This document shows, piece after piece, positions 1 through 8,780 of a stretch of DNA of 64,000 nucleotides. A program made the translations under genes and the position numbers. Positions within the stretch are counted from its first letter, which is position 1. Every line of letters starts with the position of its first letter. The notes below the pieces were generated by a model that ran no database searches, was not told where the DNA came from, and saw only the letters and a program-made list of their open reading frames with translations. The stretch comes from Diaphorobacter caeni. GTDB taxonomy: Bacteria > Pseudomonadota > Gammaproteobacteria > Burkholderiales > Burkholderiaceae_C. The stretch spans positions 62,001 to 126,000 of the forward strand of contig NZ_JADKYZ010000008.1 of NCBI RefSeq assembly GCF_015354245.1, written 5' to 3'.

Positions 1-316
1 CGTACTCACCACCCTTCATCGTGTTGCTGGTGCTCGAGACTGAACCATCCGTAATCGAACGTTCGAATGCATCTGCTTCTTCGTGGTCGGACTTGTAGGA
101 TTCGGTGGAGCGGTCAAGGGACACCACCTTGAGTGAGACGTCACGTCCAGTGATGGTGCCCATCTCGCCGATGAATTTTCCGTCCATCCCAGCGCACACG
201 GTTCGCGCGACGATGATCCGGTTGTCGTTTGTGGTGCCTGTTTCCTCGGTCAGCGTGGCGCTCGTTGTTGGGCCCGTGCGGATCGTGAAAGGTCGGTTGA
301 CGTATTTGATTGCCAT
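1..316 (-). CDS. Phage tail-associated protein, C-terminus cut by window edge
   Basis: The reading frame starts at an ATG on the minus strand (314-316), three bases after the stop of the upstream tail gene, and stays open to base 1. The visible 105 residues begin MAIKYVNRPFTIRTGPTTSA and are rich in Thr, Ser and Gly with alternating hydrophobic residues, as in beta-rich virion proteins. No family is recognised. It is the last visible gene of the late operon that runs leftward from the protease/scaffold gene, so a tail-tip or tail-fibre assembly role is inferred from position only. Confidence 0.6.
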   Translation of the reverse strand, partial: MAIKYVNRPFTIRTGPTTSATLTEETGTTNDNRIIVARTVCAGMDGKFIGEMGTITGRDVSLKVVSLDRSTESYKSDHEEADAFERSITDGSVSSTSNTMKGGEY

Positions 317-319
317 GTT

Positions 320-2050
320 TTAAGCCCCCGGAGTGGATCGCGGCCAGTTCACTGTTGTCGTCGTTCCGCCCGTGCCACCCGAGCCAGATGCACCTGTATT
401 CTTGGCGGGCTCGTAGTACTCGGGCACCGCGCGAGTGGTGTATGTGACTTCCGTATCTTTGGACGCGGTGGTTGTCGTCAACTGGCCGCCGCTGGTGTTG
501 CTGACCTGACGTGATGTGACCCATGTGATCTGGTGCGATCCCAGCGCTCCAGCCTGGGCGGTTTGAAAATGGACGAAGCCCGCTGGATCAGTCGCGCCTG
601 GCGCAATGATCTCGGTGATCAACGCATCCACCTGGCACTCGATCACGAACTCTGCGCCTGCATCCGGCATGAACGCCGGGTCCATCAGAACGCTGCAGCT
701 TGGGTAATCCACCACACCCGTGCCAGCGCCGGTCAGCTTGCCGCTGCCGTTGTCGGTCACAGTGCGAAGCACCCCCTGACTGGGATACTTGATCGACAGC
801 GAGCTCGGCACGATGGCATCGTCCTCTGTGTCGCCTTCGACCACCCACGAGTACTTCGGCGCGCGCACCAAAGCGCCCTGGCTGGATCGGCTGCTGAACG
901 ACATCGCGGTGCCGTAGGACACGCTGATCGAGCTGCCGATGTCCGGCAGGCCCTGCAGTGTGCATGTGCCGGTGTTGTTGAGATAGCTGATCGCACCACC
1001 GCCAAAGCCAGTGAGTCGACCCGTTCCGTCGTCATAGATCGTGTAACGCTGGCCGCCAGACCAGTAGTCGATGAATACGGTGCCAGGCGCTGGCGGCTGC
1101 TTGAACGACAGCACATAGGTGCGCCCTTGGTTCTGCTCGCTGATCTTGATGCGATACGTGTGCGGCGTCGTTCCCACCTCGACCTTGCGCGGCTCGGTCG
1201 CCAACGTCAGGGTCGCGCGCGACGTTGGCTTCTGGTTCACTACGTTGGCTTCAGAGCGGCTGTTGTGCACCACCTGCGTGAACACTGTCTCCAGTTGCAG
1301 CCAGACGTCATCGACCTGCGTCGACTCGGCCAGACGCGTGACACCAGCAAACAGGCGGGTGTCGGAGTAGACCGTGGAGCGGATGATCGTCTTGCCAGCG
1401 CCGCGCGCAAAGGTACGGGTTGCAGGCGAACCGGGAAAGTCCAACGACAGCGGGTCAAACAGCTCGCAGGTCACAATCTGACCATCAAATTCAACAAGGC
1501 CGTTGTTTAAGTATTCCGCGCACTTGCGCACCTCGACTTCGATGGACTTGATCCGCACGCGTTGGCGGCGCTCGGTCGCCAGACCCTCGTTGTAGATCAG
1601 CAGATAGGTCAGGCCCACCGTCGGCGGGCTCATCTCGGGCCGCTGAAACACCTGAAACGACAGCGTGGAGGCGAACGCGTTCTCGAGCAGGTAGCCGCCA
1701 AACTCCGGACCCGGTGCGCGACCGGCCTCGATCCGCTTGACGATGTCAGCACGCGTCGCAAACGAGTCCTCGACCGACAGCATGGTGACGCTGACGTTTG
1801 GATCTGCCGGCGGCTCAGCGATCACCACGTTCGCACCCAGGAGCGGCGCGGTATCGGTATTGCGCAGCACACCGAAGACTGAATAGATTTCCACCCGGCC
1901 GACCGTGCGCGACTCCTGGCTGATGTCCGGGAAAATCTCGTTCGACTTGCCGCTGGTCAGCAGCTGGGCCGATGGCGGTCCACCGCCTTCGGGCTTGTCG
2001 ACCATGCGCGAGGACCGCGCAAAGCGAATGTCACCTTTTTGGATTGGCAT
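320..2050 (-). CDS. Phage tail/virion structural protein (unknown family, 576 aa)
   Basis: A 576-residue protein without signal peptide or membrane segments. It is Gly/Thr/Ser rich and has two similar stretches near residues 315-370 and 405-460, each with a pattern like YTIYDDGTGRLTGFGGGAISY (first) and RTVTDNGSGKLTGAGTGVVDY (second). This suggests an internally duplicated beta domain of about 90 residues. The gene lies between a small tail gene and another tail gene in the late operon. In B3/D3112-like transposable siphophages this position, downstream of the tape measure, is taken by distal tail and tip proteins, so a tail-tip role is likely but inferred. Start chosen at the ATG at 2048-2050. 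Confidence 0.7.
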   Translation of the reverse strand: MPIQKGDIRFARSSRMVDKPEGGGPPSAQLLTSGKSNEIFPDISQESRTVGRVEIYSVFGVLRNTDTAPLLGANVVIAEPPADPNVSVTMLSVEDSFATRADIVKRIEAGRAPGPEFGGYLLENAFASTLSFQVFQRPEMSPPTVGLTYLLIYNEGLATERRQRVRIKSIEVEVRKCAEYLNNGLVEFDGQIVTCELFDPLSLDFPGSPATRTFARGAGKTIIRSTVYSDTRLFAGVTRLAESTQVDDVWLQLETVFTQVVHNSRSEANVVNQKPTSRATLTLATEPRKVEVGTTPHTYRIKISEQNQGRTYVLSFKQPPAPGTVFIDYWSGGQRYTIYDDGTGRLTGFGGGAISYLNNTGTCTLQGLPDIGSSISVSYGTAMSFSSRSSQGALVRAPKYSWVVEGDTEDDAIVPSSLSIKYPSQGVLRTVTDNGSGKLTGAGTGVVDYPSCSVLMDPAFMPDAGAEFVIECQVDALITEIIAPGATDPAGFVHFQTAQAGALGSHQITWVTSRQVSNTSGGQLTTTTASKDTEVTYTTRAVPEYYEPAKNTGASGSGGTGGTTTTVNWPRSTPGA

Positions 2051-2055
2051 GTATT

Positions 2056-2445
2056 TCAGACCTCAATGAACTTGAATGAAGGCAAATAAACCGTCTGGCC
2101 GTCGTGCTCCCCGTCGAGCAGACGCCAGAGAGCCGTGGCGGTGAATCCGTCGTTGTCAAAGCGGACGGTGCGAGCAATGCCGCGCAGCACGAGCTCGAAC
2201 TCGGCTTCGGCGATCGCGGCCCACGTGTAGAGCTGATCGCAGTCGGCACGGGTCATCCATGCATTGCTCACTACACCGTCAAGGATGATTGGCCGACCTG
2301 CTTTGCGTTTGCCGACGTGGATGATGAGTGCACCCGTGGAGCCTGTTTTTTGGGAGATGACTACTGGACTCCAACCAAACTCGTTCGGCCAGATCAACCG
2401 ATCGGGAAGAGTCATCTGCATGCTGCCGAGCTTGAGTGTGATCAT
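2056..2445 (-). CDS. Small phage tail protein downstream of tape measure
   Basis: A 129-residue protein whose ATG overlaps the stop of the tape-measure gene (ATGA, 2442-2445), so the two are probably coupled. It begins MITLKLGSMQMTLPDRLIWP and has no membrane segment. In siphophage tail modules the gene right after the tape measure usually encodes a distal tail or minor tail protein, and this fits. The family is not recognised by name; the function is inferred from gene order. Confidence 0.65.
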   Translation of the reverse strand: MITLKLGSMQMTLPDRLIWPNEFGWSPVVISQKTGSTGALIIHVGKRKAGRPIILDGVVSNAWMTRADCDQLYTWAAIAEAEFELVLRGIARTVRFDNDGFTATALWRLLDGEHDGQTVYLPSFKFIEV

Positions 2446-5400
2446 TGGGCGACCCCCTTGCCCTCGGCCAACATCTTCAAGATCGCATCGCCCGATAGCT
2501 GGCTGTTTCTGTCTTGGTAGTTGATGGTTTTCTTTTCGCCGTTGGGCAACGTGATGTTGGATACGTAGGTGTTGCCAGTGGACATGCCGCTGGAGGACGA
2601 CTTGCTGGGCGCGGCCGACGTCGATGGTGCGGCAGTGCCGCTGGTGGCGGTCGTGCCCGTGGACTTCTTCAGCTCTGCAGCGTCTTCCTTCTTCTCGACC
2701 ATCTGGTCATAGGACTGCTTGCCGTCGCCGTACTTGTAGTACTCGACCATCTTTCCAAGGGCGCTAGCCAGCGTGCTGTTCTTTCCGCCCCACTGGATCT
2801 GCGCTTGCGACGCCTCATAGTTCACGTCGCCGTTCGGGTTGAGGAACTGCTTCGATAGGTCTGCTGCAATGGACTCATCGAGCCCGGCCTGCTTGAGGTA
2901 GTCCACGATCGACGACTGTGTCCAGACAAACTGGGGCCCGGAGGTCTTGGATTCATTCAGGTTGCTCAGCGCCTTCGACTGCTTGTTGATCGACGATGTG
3001 GCGTCGTCGGTGTCACCCTTCAGCTGCTGTTGCGCCGCCGCGAGATCGCGGAGCTTCCCCGCTGTGACTTCGGCAATCTCTGCCTCCACGCGCTTCGCTT
3101 CGGCGGCTTTCACGGCCGCGTCCAGCTCCAGCTTCTTGACGCCGTTGTATTCACCGTTGGCGATCAGCTCGGCCTTCTTGACCTGGATGGAGGCCATCGC
3201 CGCATCTGCTTCCGCGCGCTTGGCCTGTGCTGTCAGTGTGAGCAGCTCGATCTCGAGGCGCTTGAGCTCGTTCGCTGCACGTGCTGCGGTGGCTTCATCG
3301 CCGCGGGCTTTGGCGACTTCATAGATTCGCTGCTGTACCGACATGGCCAGCTGAATTTGCATCTGCTGCAAATCGTTGTCCTGGAGCGTGACATTCTTCT
3401 TTGCTTCGATGGCTTTGAGCTGGTCAGCCATCGCGTCCCTGTAAAGCAGCGCGGCTTTGCCAGCTTCAATCTCAGCCTGCGCGAGCTGCTCTGTCGTGGC
3501 CTTGCCTGCAATCTTGGCCTGACGCACTTCGTCGAGCTTTCGCAGCGCCTGCTCATAGGCGTAGCGCAGCTCTCCGATGCGTGCGCTGTTGTCTTTGTAT
3601 GCCTCGGCTTCGGCCTTGGCTTGTGCCGCAGCAAGCACAGACGCTTTGGCCTGAGCGACGGCCTTATCTGCATCCTGTTGCCGCAAACCAATCAGCTTTT
3701 CCAGATCGGCGAGCTGCTTGTTTCTCCCCTCGTCGTTTCCGCCGCGCGCGGCGGCTTCGGCCTTGAGAGAGACGAGCTGCGCCTTCAGTGTTTCCAGCTC
3801 GGTGAGGCGCAACTGTGCCAACTTTTGCAGTGCCTCGGCATCCGCTGCTGCGGCCGACGCCACTGCTGTACGTTGCGCAGCTTCTGTGCCAAAGGACTGC
3901 GCCAGCGCGACCGACGCTTTGCCCTCCGCATCGCGAGCGATCACGGACTTTTCCTGCTCCTTGATCTGCTCGCGCACGCTCTCGAGCACGATCCGGTAGC
4001 CGTTGTTCAGCTTGACGAAGTCGTCGGTGGCCGCTTTTGCCGCCGTGCCGGATGCCGTCGAGGCCTGTGCCTGCTGCTGCTGCACCACGGCGGTCTTCAT
4101 CGCCTGATCGCCCAGAGTGCTGAGCGTACTGGTCAGCACGCCGTTGTGCTGGGCGGCTTTGAGCATCTTCTCGCGCGCCTCGGTCTCGATGTCCGCGAGC
4201 GACTGCTTGACCCCGCTGAAATCCCACGACGTGATCGCGGCCAGCATCACTCCGATCGACTTGCCCGTTGCGACAACCGTGGTGCCGAGAATGGTGATCG
4301 ACGTCTGCGCCAGCTCCGCGCCGAACTTCAGCGCGTTCAGACCGCCCGCCTCACCGATGTCATTGGACATCTCGGTGAATGCGTTCTTGACGTTCGTGAT
4401 TTCTTGGCTGAGCGTCTGGGCACCTGTGGCGCCGCCGTAGATTTCGTCGAGGCCCTTTGCCAGCGACGGGAAGATGTCGGTGGCTGTGATCTTGCCTTCC
4501 TCGACCAGCTTGATCAGCTCGGCGGTGGTGATTCCCAAGCCCTTTGCAGCCGCCTGCAGCGCGCCTGGCAGAGACTCACCCAACTGACCGCGCAGCTCTT
4601 CCATCTGCACGGTGCCCTTGCTCGCCATCTGGCTGAGCGCCTGGAGTGCGAGCGAAGTTTCGGCGCTGGTCTTGCCCGCCTTGCCCATGGCGGTCGCAAC
4701 CGCTTCGAAAACCTGACGTGTCGGCTCACCTTCAACGGCGGTGCCGCGTGTTGCAGCGGAGAGCCCGAGAAATGACCTCCCGACTTCGGTGACGTCCGCG
4801 CCGATGCGCACAGCCACGCCACGCACGAATTCCAGTTCCTGTCCGGCCTTGGCCGAATCTCTGGTGATGGCGGTCAGGCCCGAGCGCAGCTGCTCCATCT
4901 GTGCCGCCGCAGTCACCATCTCGCGGAAAGTGAACGCGGCACCCATGGCACCGGCCATCTGTCCAAGCAGCATGGTCAGGTTGCCGACACGGCTGCTCAT
5001 CTGGTCGGTGGCGGCTGCGCCGTTTTTGTGCGCATTGCCCAGCTCGCGGGCACGCTGCGCGGCCTGGTCTGCCGCCGCGGCTTCCACGCGCAGCGCGCTG
5101 GCGTAGTTCTGCGCGGCCTGCAGCTCCGCGGCATGCGCAGCATTAAGCGGGCCGGTGGCGGAAAGCTGCTCGCGCCGCGCCGCCGTCGCTTGGTCGATGG
5201 CAGTCGCTTCTGCGCGCTTGGCCTGCGCCACCAGGCGGAGCTGGTCGGACTCGATCTGGCGCAGATTGTTCTGGGCACGCGTGGCGGCGGACTCGTCGCC
5301 CTTGGCCTGCGCAGCCTGCAGCGCGGCTTGCTCGGCCGCACGATTGGCTGTGAGCAACTGGGCCTGCAGCTCGATCTCGGATTTCTCCGCTTCGAGACCG

Positions 5401-6110
5401 GCCTTGATGGCGGCGGTCTTGGCATCGACCACCTTGCGCATGCCGTCCAGATCCGCTCCGGCCTTGCTCGCGGCTTGCCCCATGGCCGTCGATCGCAGGG
5501 CAGCTTGCTCAGCTGCTTCAGCTTGCACCCGCAGCGCGGCGGCTTGATTCTGCGATGCACGCAGCTCGTCGTTCTGGGCGGCCGTCAATGGGCCAACTGC
5601 AGACAATGCAGCGCGGCGCGCGGCCGTCGCTTCTTCGATCGCCGAGGCCTCGGCCTTCTTGACCTGCGCAGCCAGACGGAGCTGCTCGGCCTCGGTCTGG
5701 CGCAAGTCATTCTGCGCTTCCATCGCGGCGCGCTCATCACCGCGCGCCTGTGCTGCCTGCAGTCGGGCTTGCTGCTCCGCACGGATGGCGTTGAGCTGCT
5801 CCTGGCGAATGCCGATTTCTGAGCGCTCAGCGTCCAGCCCGGCTTTCAGCGCAGCGGTCTTCTGTTCCGTTGCGGCACGAAGGTCCTGCAGCTCGCTGCC
5901 AGCTTGTTCGGCGGATTTGCCCACGTTGGCGACGTTGGTGCTGGCCGCCTTCGCTTCGGTGCCCAGCTTTTCCAGCGCGGCACCGGTCGCCGTGGACGTC
6001 TCGGTGAGGTCCTTGGTCTTCGTTTCGACCTTGGTCAAATCGGCCGCAAGCTCACCCAGACCGTCCTTCTTGACGACTAGTTTGAACTCGACTTGGTTTT
6101 CATTGGCCAT
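2442..6110 (-). CDS. Tail tape measure protein
   Basis: A 1222-residue, Ala/Gln/Glu/Lys-rich, largely helical protein that sets tail length. A phage tape-measure domain spans roughly residues 395-560 (MEQLRSGLTAITRDSAKAG to the LGESLPGALQAAAKGLG and DEIYGG segments). It is preceded by two near-identical coiled-coil repeats of about 144 residues (starting near residues 93 and 237), with a weaker third related stretch near residue 935. The C-terminus is Ser/Thr/Gly rich. The start is the ATG at 6108-6110. No tail-assembly chaperone frame lies between the tail tube gene and this gene. Size and position directly after a tail tube gene indicate a long non-contractile tail. Confidence in the family is high. 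Confidence 0.93.
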   Translation of the reverse strand: MANENQVEFKLVVKKDGLGELAADLTKVETKTKDLTETSTATGAALEKLGTEAKAASTNVANVGKSAEQAGSELQDLRAATEQKTAALKAGLDAERSEIGIRQEQLNAIRAEQQARLQAAQARGDERAAMEAQNDLRQTEAEQLRLAAQVKKAEASAIEEATAARRAALSAVGPLTAAQNDELRASQNQAAALRVQAEAAEQAALRSTAMGQAASKAGADLDGMRKVVDAKTAAIKAGLEAEKSEIELQAQLLTANRAAEQAALQAAQAKGDESAATRAQNNLRQIESDQLRLVAQAKRAEATAIDQATAARREQLSATGPLNAAHAAELQAAQNYASALRVEAAAADQAAQRARELGNAHKNGAAATDQMSSRVGNLTMLLGQMAGAMGAAFTFREMVTAAAQMEQLRSGLTAITRDSAKAGQELEFVRGVAVRIGADVTEVGRSFLGLSAATRGTAVEGEPTRQVFEAVATAMGKAGKTSAETSLALQALSQMASKGTVQMEELRGQLGESLPGALQAAAKGLGITTAELIKLVEEGKITATDIFPSLAKGLDEIYGGATGAQTLSQEITNVKNAFTEMSNDIGEAGGLNALKFGAELAQTSITILGTTVVATGKSIGVMLAAITSWDFSGVKQSLADIETEAREKMLKAAQHNGVLTSTLSTLGDQAMKTAVVQQQQAQASTASGTAAKAATDDFVKLNNGYRIVLESVREQIKEQEKSVIARDAEGKASVALAQSFGTEAAQRTAVASAAAADAEALQKLAQLRLTELETLKAQLVSLKAEAAARGGNDEGRNKQLADLEKLIGLRQQDADKAVAQAKASVLAAAQAKAEAEAYKDNSARIGELRYAYEQALRKLDEVRQAKIAGKATTEQLAQAEIEAGKAALLYRDAMADQLKAIEAKKNVTLQDNDLQQMQIQLAMSVQQRIYEVAKARGDEATAARAANELKRLEIELLTLTAQAKRAEADAAMASIQVKKAELIANGEYNGVKKLELDAAVKAAEAKRVEAEIAEVTAGKLRDLAAAQQQLKGDTDDATSSINKQSKALSNLNESKTSGPQFVWTQSSIVDYLKQAGLDESIAADLSKQFLNPNGDVNYEASQAQIQWGGKNSTLASALGKMVEYYKYGDGKQSYDQMVEKKEDAAELKKSTGTTATSGTAAPSTSAAPSKSSSSGMSTGNTYVSNITLPNGEKKTINYQDRNSQLSGDAILKMLAEGKGVAQ

Positions 6111-6148
6111 GGGATCGGATCACAGGAAAGGACGAGGGAAAAATGAAG

Positions 6149-6185
6149 CGGGCCGCGCACCGCCAGAGAAAGCGGCGGCGGCCCG
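6149..6185 (-). terminator. GC-rich hairpin, possible attenuator between tail tube and tape measure genes
   Basis: Arms CGGGCCGC (6149-6156) and GCGGCCCG (6178-6185) are perfectly complementary, with additional pairing of CGCC and GGCG inside. Read on the minus strand, the hairpin is followed after four bases by ATTTTT. This is a weak intrinsic terminator or an attenuator that could lower tape-measure expression relative to the abundant tube protein. The effect is inferred. Confidence 0.45.
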
Positions 6186-6205
6186 TTGTGCCGAATGGAA
6201 AGGCG

Positions 6206-6973
6206 TCAGACCATCCGGGTGCGGTAGTACTGGCTGATGCCCACGCCGGACTTGGTCGGGTCCTTGAGCACCGTGCCTTCCACGTCGAGTGAGCCGAAGT
6301 CCTTATTGATCAAGGTGAGTGCCTTGGTCACGCCTTGGCTGGCACGCCAGATGTCGACGATCACAGGATCACCCTCGGAACCTTCATTGAGACCGCCGAA
6401 GAGGAACTGCAGCTCCGGTGCCTTGGTGGTCAGCGCTTCCACGCAGGCGTATTCGCCATAGCTGTAGTCGATCCACAACTTGTCGTCGGTGGCGAGGCCC
6501 GGCGCGTCAGACAGCAGCACGATGCCTTCGGGCTTGACGATGTAATTGCCCTCCATGGCCACAGCTGTGGCGGTGGCTTTGTCAGTGCCCTTCTTGATGG
6601 TCACGGCAGTGGGGGCGATGTGCAGCAAGGGCAGCAGGACGCCGAGCGCGCTGACGGTGAACGCCTCGCCTTCCACCGTTCCGGCCTCGATGCCGGACAT
6701 AGTGCCCAGTGTGGCGCGAGCGAGGTTCACGACGTTCAGATCGGAGATCTTCATCTTGAGCTTGACATCGTTGACGCGGCGACTTTCGGCATAGGTGCCT
6801 CCGCCGAGCTGCGTCATGTCGTCCTGCTTCTTGACATCTTCGCTGTGTTCCAGGCTCAGCTCCAGCACGTTGCCGATGGCGGTCAGCGGTGCGGTCGTGC
6901 CGTAGGGTTTGGCATACACCTGACCGACGGTCATCGTCGGCTTGTAAACCTTCTTGAGAAATTCGAGGGCCAT
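6206..6973 (-). CDS. Major tail tube protein (B3/D3112-like)
   Basis: A 255-residue protein beginning MALEFLKKVYKPTMTVGQVY. The ATG at 6971-6973 lies just after the stop of the Gp37-like gene. A longer in-frame extension upstream overlaps that gene and was not used. There is no signal peptide, and the composition is beta-rich, with long alternating segments and a conserved-looking Ala/Gly/Thr middle. In transposable phages the gene after Gp36 and Gp37 encodes the sheath in Mu-type myophages; here a single short protein stands directly before the tape measure, as in B3/D3112 siphophages. I therefore call it the tail tube. No sheath-like gene of about 500 residues is present in the window. Confidence 0.75.
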   Translation of the reverse strand: MALEFLKKVYKPTMTVGQVYAKPYGTTAPLTAIGNVLELSLEHSEDVKKQDDMTQLGGGTYAESRRVNDVKLKMKISDLNVVNLARATLGTMSGIEAGTVEGEAFTVSALGVLLPLLHIAPTAVTIKKGTDKATATAVAMEGNYIVKPEGIVLLSDAPGLATDDKLWIDYSYGEYACVEALTTKAPELQFLFGGLNEGSEGDPVIVDIWRASQGVTKALTLINKDFGSLDVEGTVLKDPTKSGVGISQYYRTRMV

Positions 6974-6975
6974 AG

Positions 6976-7452
6976 TTAGCTCCGGTTGATTTTTTGGAGA
7001 ACGGTCTCGACGCCAAAGGCCGAGGGGATGTACTGAAAACCATCGCTGTATTGCGGTGGCGGAGCCCGCACCAGTGCGAGCGGCTTGGTGGCGCCGAGAA
7101 CGTCTTCGCCCGCGAGCTGGGAGACCACACGCGCCAACAGCGCCCCTGCGCTCAGCCGCGCGGACTGGCCGCTGACGACGTTGGCCACATTGCGATCGGC
7201 CGCAACCACATACCAGGTGTGCAACAGTCGCCACGCTGTGGTCCGGTCTTCAACCACCTGAAAACTGCCATAGACGACGTGAATGGCAGGCACCTTCTGC
7301 GCGCTTTCGCGCACCATCGACAGATCCGCCGCCGTGAGCACGTGCACGGCAGGTGAGAGCCCGGCGACTGCCTTCTTGACCAGCTCGACGAGGCGCGGCT
7401 CGATGGCCATCCAGTCGTTGGCCTGCTCAGGAGTGAGGCCGCGAATGCTCAT
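6976..7452 (-). CDS. Gp37-like tail terminator/connector protein (DUF1834)
   Basis: A 158-residue protein resembling Mu Gp37 (DUF1834), a minor head-tail joining or tail-completion protein. It opens MSIRGLTPEQANDWMAIEPR, and its middle has the pattern VYGSFQVVEDRTTAWRLLHT typical of the family (a conserved beta strand followed by a Trp-containing strand). The ATG overlaps the stop of the Gp36-like gene (ATGA at 7449-7452). The order capsid, Gp36, Gp37, tail tube matches other Mu-like genomes. Confidence 0.82.
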   Translation of the reverse strand: MSIRGLTPEQANDWMAIEPRLVELVKKAVAGLSPAVHVLTAADLSMVRESAQKVPAIHVVYGSFQVVEDRTTAWRLLHTWYVVAADRNVANVVSGQSARLSAGALLARVVSQLAGEDVLGATKPLALVRAPPPQYSDGFQYIPSAFGVETVLQKINRS

Positions 7453-7943
7453 GCATACCCCCGCAGATCGTCATCCGTCACCCGACGCGGGCTGAAGCCG
7501 AACAGCACCTCACCCTCACCAGGGGCACTGCCCGACACCAACGTGCCAGGCGTGCCGCCCCATGGACATGCGAGCACTGACGAGCCATCGGCAATCGCCT
7601 GCAGCTCGCGGTCGGCGGCCTTGTAGCGCAGATACACCTCGTGCTCCGGAGAGAGAGCGTTGTAGAGGTAGTAGCGGGCCACATCGCAGACGATGCGTGT
7701 GAGCTGGGGCGGCGGCACCATCGCCACTGCATGCACGTCACCGGGCACGGGCGCGGGCTTGGTGCAGCCGGTGAGCGGCAGGCGGTACGCCTTGCCCACG
7801 TACGCATCGGCGAACGCCTGGGCGTCGTCGATCGCGCGTTGCACCTTGTCGGCCTGCACGGACTGGATCTCCGGATCGGTGAGCTGGATCATCTCCAGCT
7901 CGCCGTAGCGATCGACCAAGTCCTGAACGGTGGCGTACTGCAT
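7449..7943 (-). CDS. Gp36-like head-tail connector protein (DUF1320)
   Basis: A 164-residue protein beginning MQYATVQDLVDRYGELEMIQ, the usual opening of Mu Gp36/DUF1320 proteins, followed by VQRAIDDAQAFADAYVGKAYRLPL and CDVARYYLY. These proteins act at the capsid neck as helical connectors. The ATG at 7941-7943 was preferred over an upstream ATG because the extra residues look non-coding and the family starts here. Translation is coupled to the next gene by ATGA. Confidence 0.87.
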   Translation of the reverse strand: MQYATVQDLVDRYGELEMIQLTDPEIQSVQADKVQRAIDDAQAFADAYVGKAYRLPLTGCTKPAPVPGDVHAVAMVPPPQLTRIVCDVARYYLYNALSPEHEVYLRYKAADRELQAIADGSSVLACPWGGTPGTLVSGSAPGEGEVLFGFSPRRVTDDDLRGYA

Positions 7944-7956
7944 GGCTGCTAACCAA

Positions 7957-8307
7957 TCAGACGTGGACGTGCTTACAGATCTGCACTTCCACCAGCTGGC
8001 CTGCAGCCGCCGCGCCGAGCGCAACGCCGCAGTGCTCGCCGGTGGTGGCCACGATGGCGCGGCCCGATGCGTCGGCGATCACTGGGTCACCGAAGACGAT
8101 GTTGCCTGCCGCTTCAACCGGGTAGCTGTAGCCGGTGACAACCGTGATGTCCTCGCCCGGCAAAGCCGCGTTTTCGGAGACGCCCTGCGAATCGTGGGCG
8201 CCGCCGCCCGAGGACGGGTATTTGCCCTCGTAGGCGATGAAGCGGTTCGCAGCGACCGCAACGGCGGCCGCCACGAGAACTGCATGGGTCTTGTCGTATT
8301 GACGCAT
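7957..8307 (-). CDS. Head decoration protein (DUF2190-like)
   Basis: A 116-residue protein beginning MRQYDKTHAVLVAAAVAVAA, rich in Ala, Gly and Val. The pattern GENIxVxG...AGNIVFGDPVIADASGR is typical of small capsid-decoration (DUF2190, lambda gpD-like cement) proteins. The start at 8305-8307 has an AAGGAA ribosome site about ten bases upstream; the longer in-frame start would overlap the previous gene. It lies between a small head protein and Gp36, as expected for capsid accessory genes. The decoration role follows from family and position. Confidence 0.7.
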   Translation of the reverse strand: MRQYDKTHAVLVAAAVAVAANRFIAYEGKYPSSGGGAHDSQGVSENAALPGEDITVVTGYSYPVEAAGNIVFGDPVIADASGRAIVATTGEHCGVALGAAAAGQLVEVQICKHVHV

Positions 8308-8336
8308 GGTGATGGGTTCCTTCCTGACCTGCTGGG

Positions 8337-8690
8337 TCACTTCTTGGTGGTTGCGGTCTTGGCGGCGGGCTTGGCCTTCTGGGTGGTCTGGTCGTCGGGC
8401 GCACCAGAATCACCAGAAGCGCCGGATTCATCGCCCGAGGACTGGGTGGACTCCTGCTCCGCCTTTACCTTTTCGCGGGCGGCTTGGAATGCTTTCAGTG
8501 CGGCTGCTTCTTCCGCCTTCTTGGCCTTGTCATTGGCGGCCGCCTTCTCGGGGTCCATGGCCATGCCATTGGCCAGCAACTCCCCTTCGTCGTGCTCGGG
8601 CAACTCGGGGAGCGGCTCGCCTGGCTGAATCACCGTGCGCTCGCCGTTGACCAATACGGCCGTGGCGACCATTGCAATCAATCTGCTCAT
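8337..8690 (-). CDS. Small head-module protein with charged, Ala-rich tail
   Basis: A 117-residue protein beginning MSRLIAMVATAVLVNGERTV, with an AAGGA site just upstream of the ATG at 8688-8690. The first half carries a short domain with IQPGEPLPELPEHDEGELLA, seen in Mu Gp35-like small head proteins. The second half is low complexity: Lys/Ala/Glu followed by Ser/Asp/Gly and a Lys/Thr-rich end. It sits directly after the major capsid gene. The Gp35-like identity is tentative. Confidence 0.6.
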   Translation of the reverse strand: MSRLIAMVATAVLVNGERTVIQPGEPLPELPEHDEGELLANGMAMDPEKAAANDKAKKAEEAAALKAFQAAREKVKAEQESTQSSGDESGASGDSGAPDDQTTQKAKPAAKTATTKK

Positions 8691-8780
8691 TTCAAAAATC
8701 CTTTCTTGCCGATCCACCCAGACCCGGCTCATGCGGGTCTGGGGACTCTCAGAGTCGTGGGCGCAATGCCCATGGGGGTG

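Noticed and set aside
3030-4775. Long open frame (581 codons) on the plus strand inside the tape-measure gene
   Set aside because: It is antisense to a clearly coded tape measure, has no ribosome site or family pattern, and its length is explained by the GC-rich, Ala/Glu-biased codons of the opposite strand.
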